NCBI RefSeq assembly: GCF_000208745.1
Contig: NC_030852.1
Span: forward strand, 2,329,046 to 2,393,045
Source: Theobroma cacao
Taxonomy: Eukaryota; Streptophyta; Magnoliopsida; Malvales; Malvaceae
Length of the DNA stretch: 64,000 nucleotides
Reading direction: 5' to 3'
How positions within the stretch are numbered: the first letter of the stretch is position 1; each line of letters starts with the position of its first letter. Below the pieces are notes generated by a model that worked only from the letters and a program-made list of their open reading frames with translations, made no database searches and had not been told where the DNA came from. Below, piece after piece: positions 13,131 through 24,889 of this stretch. Made by a program: the position numbers and the translations under genes.

Positions 13131-13163
<33 letters not shown>

Positions 13164-13982
13164 GAAAGGAATTACAAATATATTTTAAAGTGTGAATAAA
13201 TAGGTTAATTTTGAGTTGAAAGTGTTTTAATCATTTTACTAGATAAAATTAATAGTCCAAATTTTGTACAATAAAAGATATTTACAGGATATTAATGAAA
13301 AAAAATCATAACATGTTATATGAAAAAAATTAAAATCACAGAAGATATAAATGGAATTTATCTAATTATAAAATAAGGGTGATATAGAAATTGCATCATT
13401 AGCCAGAATAATATTCTTATTATTTTTTTGCACATGTTTTCTACATTTAATTGTTTTCAAGAAATCAATTTTTTTTTTTGCACCAAAATGAAATGGGAAT
13501 GAAGTATAAGTTTATTGACAAATAATGTAATTTACTTCTATTAAATATTAATAAATTAAAAAGTGATAACCAAATTAAGACCCAAAGCAAAATCAAGTTT
13601 GAGTAATAGTATCTTTTAATTAAATAATTAGTTTGAAAGGTAGGATCAATGTAAAAATGATAGTAAAATGATGTTTTGCATCAAGTAAATTTTTGAGAGT
13701 TTGACTAAAGCGTATCCAATTGAAATTAAGAAAGAGGTGCTTAATGCTAAAAATATCATGAATTTTTTGTTAATTTATGATCAAATTTCCATCTCGAAAA
13801 TTTAAAATCATCGATTTACAAGTTTAATAGCATACTTACAATTCATTCTAGAGACAAATACAGATTTGTGATGAAAAGTATTATTACATATAAAATTTGG
13901 AATATTCAAAAGTAAAAGGAAAATTCTAATTTCATAGTAATTGTGATTGTATTTGTAAATCAATTATACGATCATTTAAGGT

Positions 13983-15607
13983 TTTCGAGTCGAGACTTTT
14001 TCTTCCATCTAATCCAAAAACAAAAAAAAAAAAAGATAATAAGAAGTCTTGCAATCTTATTATTATCATGATTAATTTTGAAGTGAGAATAGCTTTTACT
14101 CGAAGAATGTCATCAATCACAACAAATGTATTGCAAAGAAATGAGGGTTCAAGAAGACGAGATACCTGTAGTTTGAGGGCCTTCAGCTGCAAATTGAGAG
14201 CTTTTCTCTTTTCCAAGTAATCCTTTACTTTCTTTATCGACTGATTAAACCATTGCATGGGGGAAAAAAATTTCAAACATTATTTATTCTACGTTGGTTT
14301 TTAATATAGAAAAGAAAACAAAAAAGCGTGGAAAACAAAATATAGATTGAGATTTATATACTTCTAAAAGGTCACGTTTTTGTTGTTCCCAGAAAGCAAC
14401 TTCTTTTTCCATTTCTTCTTTCGACTGCAAAATTCAAATCCATTTTTGTTAGTTCTAACTAAAAATGCTTATCTTAAAATAATTAAAGAAAATATATTTT
14501 TAAGTGTTTTTAGTGTTTTTATGTATAAAATTTGATTACATAGTCTTACTGAAACACTTCATACGAAGATAATAAACTTAATGCTTTTTAAACTTGGCAT
14601 GGACTCTAGATTTACTATCAAACTTATATTGTTTGTACTTAATGCTTAAACTTGAGATAATTGCTTTGAATTTATACATATAAATTTTAATACATAATCC
14701 AATAATGAACTTAAGCACTTGGAAATTAAGAGAGAGGAGAACAGAAGTGAAGCAGAAAATTACCTTCCTCTTGGCACGCTTTTTACTAGGTACGAAGATA
14801 TTATTAGCCTCTTGCACTGTGCTTGGCTCTGCTTTGATTTTTCCGGACCCCTTTAATCATTTTTTTTTGTACAAATTAATGATGTAATTTGAAGGTTAAA
14901 AAGAAAATGTAAACAAATAAAGGATATTTACAGGAAATTCGAGACCTACCCGAACAAAATGGCCTTTGGGCACAGCTAGCTTACCCAATCCTTCTTCAAA
15001 TTCCTCCTTGGCCTGAAAACAAGGAAGAAAGGAAGAATCATTTTATAGAACTTGATGAACACAGGCAACAAACAAATCCTTTCATTTATAGACATGACTG
15101 TACTTGTAGAAAATTAATGAAGAAATAGACTTTCCCTTTTATTGCAAGTCTTTTCTTATCATCATGACACTTTTAGGATGAATATCTACTTTAGGATTTC
15201 GAGGCTTATTTTCAAATTCGTATTTGTCTCTAAGCATAACGAATTTCAGAAAGAGAGTTATATTTTATTTTTATTTTTATAACCTTGTGTTGGGGATTAG
15301 AAGAAGTGTTTGGTTCATGATCTGGAAGTTCAAGGCTTGGAGTTTTAACTTTGATTTCAGAAGAATTCTCTTCAATGTATGGGACATGCTGATCATCAGT
15401 ACCATGCTTCGAATTCTCAGTATGGAATTCCAACTGTGAAGCAACACTACGATGAGAAAGGCTTTCTTTAATGGCTGATCTTCTTGCTCTAATTCCCCAT
15501 CTTGGAAATGCAGGTTCTATTGAAAGATTAGACAATTCTAACAAGATATTGGCGACCTCTTTCTCAGTATCAGTGGCATTATCAAACAAGTCTGGATTGT
15601 TCATCAT
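13983..15607 (-). pseudogene. Coiled-coil gene, copy A (disrupted)
   Basis: Same exon series as copy D: exon 1 from ATG 15607; exon 2 about 15013-14951 (AKEEFEEGLGKLAVPKGHF...); exon 3 about 14850-14764 (NNIFVPSKKRAKRK); exon 4 about 14427-14362 (EEMEKEVAFWEQQKRDLLE); exon 5 about 14240-14165 (VKDYLEKRKALNLQLKALK); and a last exon near 14014-13982. Exon 1 is broken by a TAG at 15230-15232 where copy D has CAG, loses a base shortly after, and its donor reads GGGAAAGT instead of GGGTAAGT. Exons 2-5 remain open. Copy A ends with a proper donor after exon 5 and a short terminal exon, so it shows the ancestral 3' structure better than D. No known domain. Function unknown. Confidence 0.6.
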
Positions 15608-15739
15608 TATGGTTTTCAATGTTCCTTTTTTCTTCTTATGGAAGAAGAGTTTTGATATATTGACAGAACAAGAGATATCAATAAGAAAATTCTACTGTCA
15701 CTAACTTCTCAATCTCCAATAGGGTTTTTTTTTTTTTCA

Positions 15740-15960
15740 ACAATGGATGAAGAATTTTAAAAAAATGGAAAGAATAATTACAATATTTTTTTTTCATTCA
15801 TGTTTAAAAACCAGAAAGTCCTATTTATAAGTCAAGATGTCTCTTCCGAACATACACAACTGTTCTCAACTGTTTGTTTCGAACAGCCACAATTGTTTAT
15901 TTTTCAACAGATACAAATTTCTATTTTCCTTGTTTCCAACAAAAATAATTGATTCTTTTC
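15740..15960 (-). promoter_or_regulatory. LTR-like upstream region of copy A
   Basis: On the minus strand a TATA box (TATAAATAGG, near 15820-15830) is preceded by repeated GTTGTG/TGTTGGAAA-type motifs and followed by a leader. The same arrangement occurs upstream of copies B and D and in the U3 of the copia LTR in this window. Confidence 0.55.
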
Positions 15961-17450
15961 CAAGGAACTGCTATCTTCTATGAATCTCTCTGTATCCCTG
16001 TTAAGCTCAATGTTTATTGGAGCCCTGCTGCTGTTCTTTCCTTGAATGGCATTTGAAAACTTCTGCTCTGCTGATCTTTATCTTTCTGATCAGACTCTGT
16101 ATCTTATTGATACTAAGAAATAACCTTCTGATCCTTATCTTTCAAAATCTTTTTTATGTATAAAACCATTTCAATAAGAAAGTACAGTAATTAATAAAAG
16201 TTAAAATTAATTTCTATTCGCTAAATGAATTGGAAGTTAGACTAAAATATTGTAAACCTTTTTTGTGTTATGTAAGAGGAAGTCTAAAGGGAAAGAGAAA
16301 AGATATCCACATCTTGGATCTTAACACTTTGAGAATACTAACAATACAAAACAACAAAATATTGAACCATTTGCAGATGATCAAGCAAACATTGTTTGGT
16401 TTATTGGGGGCATCATGGCAAGGTGTTGCTGCTACATGCTTTGTCTCTTTGCTAAGTTTCCATGCCATCCTAGGAACACAAAATAACCCAAAGGTTAAAC
16501 AATGGTCGATAAAGAAAATTATTGATAAATGCATGTGTATATTATAAAATTTCAAGACAACAATCTACAGTAAAGATAGCAAAAAGATATTTGAAACTTG
16601 AAGAAAGTATTTTTCGAATTGCAAAATTTGAGGCTCGAATTCTGATGTTTGAGATGGGGCAGGAATAGGATGAGATTTATGAGATGGAAGATGACTACCT
16701 CTTATTGTGTTGCAAAATATTAAATATCATATATATGTATCGAAAAAAAGTTGGATAACAATTTGATGAAATGATTTTGGCATTGGGAAAAAGATTGAGT
16801 AGTGTCCAAGGAAACAAACATTAATTAAGTGTATAATCTGGTATGGCTGATAGGAGGAGGCTGGTTTTTTCAAAAGCGGCAGACTTCATATTTATGATGG
16901 TATACGGCTGCTTCCACGTAGAGAGAATGGTCATATCTTGACTGGAAGAAAGACTACCGTTATGGAGGTTTGGTTTCTGACTTTCAGAATTGATGGTGCC
17001 TATTTCCATGAATACTATGTTGAGATGGATTCTACCTTCCGGACTTTGTTTTGGTGTTGTGCTTTTGCCTTTGATTTCAAGGTGCTTGATGAATGTTTCT
17101 TGGGTTTCGAGGGTGTTTTTGCTGCTGATTTTGTTGCTATTATTGCTGCTGGGTGTTCTTGGAGTCTGAATTTTATGTTTGGTTGTGTGTTTCAAGCTCT
17201 TCTGGTCTTGTCCATTCCTCCAGTTCTGTCATTGTTCAAGTCTAATTCTCTAAGGCAATGCGGCAATGTCTAAGTTTCATAGTGCTGTTTAAAGCTTATA
17301 TTATTGCTGTTGCTGGGTAGTTCCAAGCTTTCATGCACCTGTTCTTGGAGTCTGTACATTGTTGCTAGCTCTTCTATATGTGGTTGTGGTGCAAGCAGTT
17401 TCTGATACTTGTGTTTGAGCTTGGAGGTCATCCATTTGTTGTTGCAGTTA
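15960..17450. repeat. Conserved anonymous block, array copy 1
   Basis: Sequence repeated at 24890-25880 and 30150-30950, and partly at 21021-21235. Two segments stand out. One is about 16370-16500, open on both strands; its minus reading contains MAWKLSKET...ATPCHDAPNKPN. The other is about 16930-17210, also open on both strands; its plus reading contains TFRTLFWCCAFAFDFKVLDE. Neither reading matches a family I know. It may be an untranslated or intergenic part of the duplicated unit, or a small gene. Confidence 0.55.
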
Positions 17451-17514
17451 CAGTAAAATATTCAAAATCTCCAAAGTTTTGGTTATAATTAAGTCAGAGT
17501 TCATTAATATTGCA

Positions 17515-17926
17515 AATAGACAATTCGTCCCAAAACCCTAAACGTCGTTAATAAATTTAAAAAAATATTAAAATATCCATATCTCTATTCTTCCCCTTTC
17601 CCATTGACTTCACCGATCCATCTCAGTCTTCTCTCCCTATGTAAAGAGCCCATTGATTCTTGCTCTTGGTCGTCTCCTGTCCCATCCCATTTCTCTCCAC
17701 TCTCATGTGGCCCAACTCTCTCTCTCCCTCTCTCGTTCTCTCTATCTTTAAGAATATCCTTGTTTTTTGTTTCTAATTTCTGTGTTGTTCTGTAACGGGT
17801 ATTATGGGTCACGGGTCTGTGATCCTATTCAAGTTGGTTCCTCAATGTTTAAGCAAGACAAGGAAGGATGGAATCAGCACATCCCCTACTTTCAATTCGT
17901 TCAAGAATAATTATCTTATTAGATAA
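17515..17926 (+). other. Possible promoter/leader with a 40-codon ORF, unit 1 only
   Basis: A telo-box-like AAACCCTAAAC (about 17532-17542) is followed by a long CT-rich, leader-like stretch (17590-17760) and an ATG at 17804 opening 40 codons to a TAA at 17924-17926 (starts MGHGSVILFKLVPQ). This segment is missing from the other array units. It resembles the 5' end of an unrelated gene. No homology recognised; it may be a captured fragment. Confidence 0.3.
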
Positions 17927-18419
17927 CTAACTTCTTTACTTTCTGCTTTTATTTACAATGAGTGACTTTTTTTAACCGTATTATTATCTAGATGATTGTA
18001 ATTCTTTTCGTACGTAAATACGAGATTTTATATATTTTTATTGTGGGTTAAAATTAGAGTTTGGGAAAATTTTGTTTAGAAAACATTAACATTTCAATTA
18101 TTATTTTGAAACTTTTTGGATTTTATTGTTAAAAGAAATCTCCATTTCCATATCTTCATTTTTAAGGTGTGGGTGCTATGCTTTTGTGATTTAATTTTTA
18201 TTTTGGCTAATTTTTTGTATTAATGTTTTCTTTGAATGTTGTAGCAGAAATATTGGAGAAGATGAAACACTAAAATTAATTAAGTAAAAAGTAAAAATTG
18301 TTATAAAATATATGTCACATCATCAAATAAACAGAAACTCTAATAATAAACTGATGGTAGAACTAACAATATATAAACTTTTGAAACGGAGTGTCCATTT
18401 TCAATATTAATGTACTTAG

Positions 18420-18791
18420 ATTAAATTATTCTCAAAACTTTAGGAGTTATGAGTAATTTACTCTTTGTTTTAATATGTAATTGTTTTCGAGAAATCAAAC
18501 TTTTTTTTTCACAAAATCTGAAACTATTTAAGGACTAAAATGGGAATAAAATATAAGTTTAGGGGAAATAATGTAATTTATTTACATTTTCTTGCTCTTG
18601 AAGGTTCATAAGTCCTGCTAGAGTTAGGGCAGACTCTCCTTACATATAGGCCTCCCTCAAGAGTGGAACATCTATTACTCTTTACTTTAATTAGCTTTCT
18701 CTAAGAAAGACTTCGAATTTTGTCATCTCATTCATTAAGCTTAGGGTTTCACTTTTGTTCTCAAGAATCTAGTATTGTGATTGCTAAGACA
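18420..18791 (+). promoter_or_regulatory. Upstream region and leader of the DUF295 gene
   Basis: This stretch is highly similar to 31030-31355 in unit 4. The unit-4 version has TATATATAAG where this one reads TACATATAGG (near 18642), so the TATA-like box looks weakened here. The region between 18460 and 18560 also resembles sequence near 13440-13540, the start of unit 1. Confidence 0.45.
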
Positions 18792-19761
18792 ATGAGGCGT
18801 TTGATTCAAGCAAAAGATCGCCCATGGCTGGCCCTTCCCTACCATCCCAAGCGATCAGACAAGAGATGTAGTTTCATGAGCTTTCAGAGCGTCTCAAGCA
18901 ACAAAATTTACCATCGTAAACTCCCTGGCGTTGGCGGATCAAAGACCATCTGTGGATCGTCCGCAGGTTTTCTTGTTATGGTGGATCAAACTTGCGATCA
19001 GATTACCATGATCGACCCTCTTACCAAAATATCAGTTTCAGTTACCGTCAGTCTCAACTTCGCTGCGGCCTAAAGATTCCATCGACACGCAAAACTACTT
19101 TGTTCATAAGGCCGTGCTTTCTTCCCCTCCTGATTGCAATCCATACGATTACGTTCTCATGGTTATATATGGAGAGAAACGGGAACTCGCTTACTACGAG
19201 GCAAAGAGTCGAACTTGGACGAAGCTGCAAGAAGCTGGACGTTATTATGACGATGTTATCTTTCACAAGGGAGAATTTTATGCTGTGGATGAGTACGGAA
19301 AACTGGTGGTTTGTCAGCCTTGTTCTCTTCCGATCGTTTTGGAAATTGCAATGCCATGGCTTCTTCGGGGGAGCAAGGTTTATCTTGTCGGCATGGAGGA
19401 CTCATTGTGCGTTGTTATTAGATTTTTGAAGGATAACCCTAGCGTGGGCTATGAAACTTACAAGTTTGAAGTACGCTTGCTGGAGCCAAACGAGCAATGG
19501 ACGCATCTCGGAAGCATTGAGGACTGGGCATTCTTCTTAGGTCAGAACGAGTCAGCAGCACTACCAGTTGAAGATTTCAAGGGATTAAAAGATGACCGCA
19601 TTTACTTCACGGACGACAATTCGGACGCATGCAAGTATGGAGTCATTGGTGGCCACGATTCCGGGGTATTTGACATGGGAGAAGAGAGTTTCCAGCCCCT
19701 GGAATACTGTCAGTGTCCACGACCAGTCTGGTTGACACCAGAAAATAGACCTTCCGCATGA
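18792..19761 (+). pseudogene. DUF295 (KIB1-4 beta-propeller) protein, frameshifted, no F-box
   Basis: Single-exon gene of the plant DUF295/SKIP23-KIB1 family. From ATG 18792 the first frame has the family signature DRPWLALPYHPKRSDKRC and runs to about 19031; a stop follows at 19071-19073. The rest is in another frame, joining near 19032 where one extra T (ATA-T-CAG) appears, then continues through YDYVLMVIYGEKRELAYYE, YDDVIFHKGEFYAVDEYG, DRIYFTDDN and PVWLTPENR to the stop at 19759-19761. Removing that base would give about 322 residues. The F-box usual in this family is absent upstream, so it corresponds to the propeller only. Either a recent pseudogene or an assembly error: both halves otherwise look under constraint. 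Family members with an F-box act in SCF ubiquitin ligases. Confidence 0.75.
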
Positions 19762-20211
19762 ACTTAAAAATCTAGATGGCCAGTTTGATTTTAGTTAGCT
19801 GTAAACTGTTAGAAATTTAGAAAAAGAAGAAAGAGAATGACTTCGAGAGCATGAATTATCACTTTCGTTAAAGTATTTTTCAACCTCCAAGTTACAACAA
19901 AGTTTTTAACACTCTTATCAGAATTATGAAATGATAATATAAGAACATTATTTATATAATAAACCAACGTATACATCTTTTAATAAAAAAAATTTGTATC
20001 TTTTCATAATATGACTTTTCAAATAAGAATTATTTATAAGTTTTTAGTCACAACTTTTCCCAACATTAACAAACTATCTAACATAAACTTGGTTGTTATT
20101 CGTAACAATTCGTAAAGAATTTTTGTGTTTTAAATTGATATGGCCTCCTATTTATGTTATGCTTGGTTGTTTGAATGTTTCAAGCTTTTCTGGTCTTGTC
20201 CATTTCTCTTG

Positions 20212-21020
20212 CAGTGCCGGTTCATGGGTAAAGCCACCAAAGCGGTGGCTTTAGGTTTCAAATTTTATAGGTCTTTAATTTTATAATAATAATATAATTA
20301 ATTATATTAAAAATATATAAAAATTAAAATAATTAATAAAATATCTATTTATCTATTCTTTTGGACCTACTAAATATCTATTTCTCATGTATAGGCAAGA
20401 TAATTAATAAAATAAGATATTCTCTCATTTTTCTAATTATGTGCTTAATATATCTAAATTTTTTTATCACTTCTCAATTCCTACAATACAATTAATTCTA
20501 AATTATTTTTGTTATTTTCAGTCAACTAACATTAATATGTATTTAATGATCTCCAATATTTTTTTTATCTCAACTATTTCTTCTATTTTCAATCAATTAA
20601 TGTGTTTAGTTATCTCCAATAGTTATTTTTTATATATGAAATCAATTATTTTTTTCAATTTATAATATTCAATTTTGAATTCTTCTTTTCTCATTTACTC
20701 TTTTTTCTTTGAATTTCAATTTTTCTCCAAAAAATACGCAAGAAGTCTATTATGTATATTATTTTCATAAAGTCATGAGCCTTATTTACTGTTTGGAATA
20801 AGCATATAACAATTAAGTACTATTATTCTAATCTTTGCAAACTTTTTTACCTTAATTTAAAGTTTATATTACATTATTATATTATATCTATTTTATATGA
20901 TAGTTGATTTATTGCATTAGAAATTAAACTAAAAATTTTAATAATTTTTTTTAATTTCAATAAAAAAAGTCTCATTTAAATATTTAACTTTAAATCCTTG
21001 AGATTATTAAGCCGCCTCTC
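20212..21020 (+). mobile_element. Non-autonomous hAT-like element, copy 1
   Basis: An 809-bp AT-rich insertion begins CAGTGCCGG and ends GCCGCCTCTC, flanked by TTCTCTTG (20204-20211) and TTCTCCTG (21021-21028), an 8-bp target duplication with one mismatch. The paralogous sites at about 17215, 25650 and 30705 lack it, which defines its edges. It is related over most of its length to the element at 22554-22995, in the opposite orientation. No transposase. Confidence 0.75.
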
Positions 21021-21235
21021 TTCTCCTGTTCTGTCATTGTTCAAGTCTAAATCTCTATGGCAATGCAGCAATGTCTAAGTTTCATAGTGCTGTTTAAAGC
21101 GTACATTATTGATGCTGCTGCGTAGTTCCTGTTGTTGGAGTCTGTACACTGTCGCTAGTTCTATATGTGGTTTGAGGTGCAGGCAGTTTCTCATACTTGT
21201 GTTTGAGCTTGGAGGTCATTTTTTGTTGTTGCAGC
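21021..21235. repeat. Partial copy of the conserved array block
   Basis: Matches about 17215-17440, continuing the sequence interrupted by the hAT-like insertion; the matching left part is at about 20155-20211. It is an extra truncated block at the end of unit 1. Confidence 0.65.
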
Positions 21236-22114
21236 TTGAATTGAAAGTATTTAGATAATTTTACTAAATAAAATTAACTGTCTAAGTACGATACAATAGA
21301 AGATAGTTACAGGATATTGATTAAGAAAAAGAAAATCATAAGATTGTCATATGAAAGGTGATATACACTTAAAGTTAGGCTTTTTATTATGACTATGTAA
21401 AACCAAAATAAAAAATTAAATGTCGAACAAATAAAACGTGAAGTATAATACTGACAAATAATGTAATTTATTTCCATTTCCATTTTTATTTTGCACGTGA
21501 TTATAAATATTAATAAATTAAAAAGTGGCAAAATCAGGTTTGAGTAATAGTATCTTTTAATCAATATTTACTAATTATTCTGTTTAATTAAATAACTATT
21601 TTGGAATATGGGATTAATGTGAAAATGATGATAAAATGATGTTGTGCATTAAGTAAAATTTTTAATTAAAATTAAGTGATAACAAGCAGATTCGACGAAA
21701 AAAAAAAAGAAACTCCCATTTCTCTTGATTCATACTAATTAATTCTCAAAAATACAATTAGTAGGAAGAGTTTGATTAAAACGTATGCAGAATATAACAT
21801 TAGAATTAAGAAAGAGGTGCTTAATGCTGAAAATGTCACGAATTTATTAATTTACAAATTTGGCATACTTGGAATTCATCCTACAGACAAATATCGATAT
21901 GTGATGAAGAGTATTATTCCATAAATATTCTAATTTCACAATACTTGTAACGGTATTTGTATATCAGCTATATGATCATTTAGGATTTTCAAGTCCAAAT
22001 CTTTTCTTCCCTCCTAATCCAAAAAACAAAAAAAAAAAACCAATAATAAGATGTCTTGCAATTTTATTATTAATTAATAATTTTGAGAAGAAAAAAGAAA
22101 TGAGGGCTCAAGAA

Positions 22115-22276
22115 GATGAGATACCTGTCGTTTGAGGGCCTTGAGCTGCAGATTGAGAGCTTTTCTCAGATGAGATACCTGTAGTTTGAGGGCCTAAAGC
22201 TGCAGATTGAGAGCTTTTCTCAGATGAGATACCTGTTGTTTGACGGCCTTCAGCTGCAGATTGAGAGTTTTTCTAT
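22115..22276. repeat. 54-bp exact-period triplication inside copy B exon 5
   Basis: Units begin at 22115, 22169 and 22223 with GATGAGATACCTGT, each containing the exon-5 coding segment plus its splice donor. They differ at a few bases. The 54-bp period equals 18 codons, so a transcript could splice at any of three donors. Confidence 0.9.
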
Positions 22277-22553
22277 TTTCCAAGTAATGATTGACTTTCT
22301 CTATCGACTGATCAAACCATTGCATGGGGAAAAGAAATTACAAACATTTATTATAAGTTGGTTTAGGTATAGAAAAAAATTAAAAAATGTAAATTGAGAT
22401 TTACATACTTTTAAAAGATCACGTTTTTGCTGTTTTCAGAATATCATTTCTTTTTCTATTTCTTCTTTCGACTGCAAAACCCATATCCATTTTTGTAGTT
22501 ATAGCTAAACATGCTTACCTTAAAATAATTAAAGAGACTATTTTTACGGGTAT

Positions 22554-22995
22554 TAGGGGCGGTTCAATATCTTTAAAGGCCTCAAGTGCTTAAATATTTA
22601 AATGAGGTCTTTGGTCTTTTTTATTGAAATTAAAAAAAATTACTGTTAATTGGAGATCATTAAAAGCATATTATGTTCATTGAAACAAAAAAAAAATTAA
22701 TTAAGAATTATTAACATTATGAGAATTGAGAAGTGATAAAAAGTAGAGATTTATTAGGCACATAATTGGACAAGTGAGAGAATATGTCATTTTATTAATT
22801 ATTTTAATTTTTACATAATTGGAGAATTGAGATGAACAATTGAGAAATAATAGAATAAGATCTTAATTTAAGAAAAAATTTATTAATTACATTAATTTTT
22901 ATGTTTTTAATATAATTAATTATATTATACAAGATTATGAGACTTCTGAGACCTAAAGCAAGGGTTTTGGTGACTTTATGCTAAAGCTAGCCCTG
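22554..22995 (-). mobile_element. Non-autonomous hAT-like element, copy 2
   Basis: 442 bp starting TAGGGGCGG and ending in CTAGCCCTG. Its reverse complement aligns with the element at 20212-21020, which is longer internally. It is flanked by ACGGGTAT (22546-22553) and ATGGGTGC (22996-23003), a decayed 8-bp duplication. The paralogous intron of copy C (near 26510-26530) shows the uninterrupted site. Confidence 0.7.
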
Positions 22996-24309
22996 ATGGG
23001 TGCTTTTAGATTTTTGTTTATACATAATATTTGACTACATAATGAAAAATTGTACTTTCACGTCTCATAAAATCTATTTTTCTTCAATGTCTTGCTTTGA
23101 TTATTGAGATTCTTCAAAAGATATTTATTCCATAGAAACAAGATTATAAACTTTATACAAAGATAATCCATTATAACAACAGGCATCCCTAGATTTACTA
23201 TCAAAACTTACATGATTTGTTTGATAATGAAATTAAGCACTTGGAAATTAAGAGAGAGGAGAACAGCAGTGAAGCAGAAAATTACCTTTCTCTTGGCACG
23301 CTTTTTACGAACTGTGGTTGGCTCTGCTTTGATTTTTCTGGACCTCTTTAATCATTTTTTTAGTACAATTAATGATGTAATTTGAAGGCTAAAAACTAAA
23401 AAAAAAAAAAAAAAACTGTAAACAAATAAAGGATATTTACAGGAAATTCGAGACCTACCCGAACAAAATGACCTTTGGACACAGCCACCTTATCCAATCC
23501 TCTTTCAAATTCCTCTTTGGCCTGAAAACAAGGCAAAAAGAGAAAATCATTGAATAGAACTTGATGAACACAGGCAACAACCAAATCCTTTCACCTATAG
23601 ACATGATTTTACTAGTAGAAAATTAATGAAAAAATAGACTTACCCTTTTATTGTAAGTCTTTTTTATGATCATAACACTCTTAGGACGAATATCTGCTTC
23701 AAGCTGGGGATGTTTATTTTCAATTTGTATCGATTTATGAGTATGACGAATTTCAGAAAAAGGGTTAAATTTTATTTTTATAACTTTATGTTGAGGATTA
23801 AAAAAAGTGGTTGGTTCAAGGTTTAGAGGTTCAACTTTGATTTCAGAAGAATTCTCTTTAATATACGAGATATGCTGATCATCAGTACCATGCTTCGAAT
23901 TCTCATTCTCATTCTCACCATCACATAGAGGAGTTTCCAACTGTGAAGCAACACTATGATCAGCCATAAGAAGAGAAAGGCTTTTTTAAGGGCTGATCAT
24001 TTTGGTCTATATCCCTATAATCCTGGAACTACAGGTTCTATTGAAAGACTAGACAGATCAAGCAACATATTGGCGACCTCTTTCTCAGTATCAGTGGCAT
24101 TGTCAAACAAGTTTGGACAGTTCATCAGTATGGTTTTTAATCCTCTTTTAATTTTGGCAGATTATATTGATTGAGGCAAGAGACAAGGAAGAGGCCTGTT
24201 GCAAATTTAAAAGGAGTAAATGGAATAATTTCGCTTTGAGAAGGGTTGCAATAAAAAAAAAAAAGTTAAGATTTATATCAAATTCCTGTAGAGTGTTTTT
24301 CTTTTTTTT

Positions 24310-24560
24310 AACAGTAATGGAAGAAGAATTTGAAAAAAATGGTGAGAATAATTACTAATTGTTTGTTTTTTTCATTCATCTTCATGAAACTGAAGAGTCC
24401 TATTTATAAGTAAAAATGCCTCCTCCCAACATACACAACTGTATGTTTTCAACAGACACAACTAGAGATACAATTGTCTGTTTTCATTAGACACAATTGT
24501 GTATTTCCCTTTCCTATGTTTCTTATTTCCAACAAAAATAATTGTTTGTTTTCCAAGGGT
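24310..24560 (-). promoter_or_regulatory. LTR-like upstream region of copy B
   Basis: Plus-strand text 24404-24436 and the copia LTR text 48206-48238 agree at about 27 of 33 positions: TTTATAA, then AAATGCCT, then TCCCAACA, then ACA. Read on the minus strand this is a TATA box (TATAAATAGG) preceded by TGTTGGGA and by repeats of the type GTTGTGTCTGTTG, as in the LTR U3. Confidence 0.6.
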
Positions 24561-24711
24561 TGTCCAATGGCCAAATTACTTGCCTTAGCCCATAAGCTAA
24601 ATCAATTTTTCGGCGGGGTTAGACAAAAAAATTACACAAAATATCAAAACTTTGTCAAATTTTTGAGTTGGCATGGGTTTGATTTCTTAAAGCTTGGCTC
24701 GACATTTTCTT

Positions 24712-24870
24712 GAGATGGGAGAACAGAGTTTCCAGCCTCTGAAATGCTCTCAGGCGCCAGGACCAGTCTGGTTGGCACCAGAGAATAGACGTTTCCCATG
24801 AACTGCTGTAACATAAAAATTTAGCTGGCCAGTTTGATCTTAGTTAACTGTAGACATGACTTGGCTATTT
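24712..24870 (+). pseudogene. DUF295 C-terminal remnant, unit 2
   Basis: An open stretch translating to EMGEQSFQPLKCSQAPGPV... and ending at 24801, followed by sequence matching the 3' UTR after 19761. Only about the last 29 codons of the DUF295 gene survive here. Confidence 0.75.
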
Positions 24871-24889
24871 TGAGAACTGCATTTACTGC

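Larger units (their letters stand above)
22010..24125 (-). pseudogene. Coiled-coil gene, copy B (disrupted)
   Basis: Same exon order as copy D. The first of the two start codons is CTG and the second, ATG at 24125, remains. Exon 1 has a stop at 24015-24017 and a frameshift. Exon 2 (about 23523-23461) is open. Exon 3 has lost about nine codons in front of KKRAKRK. Exon 4 (about 22483-22412) has TGA for a Trp codon. The exon-5 segment is triplicated (22115-22276), and the intron between exons 3 and 4 carries a hAT-like insertion. Not expected to make a full protein. Confidence 0.6.

Noticed and set aside
17585..17812. 75-codon minus-strand Glu/Arg-rich frame
   Set aside because: Complement of a CT-rich leader-like stretch; low complexity.
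22081..22280. A CRISPR-like direct repeat array (three 54-bp units)
   Set aside because: Units are contiguous without spacers and correspond to a coding exon in a plant genome.
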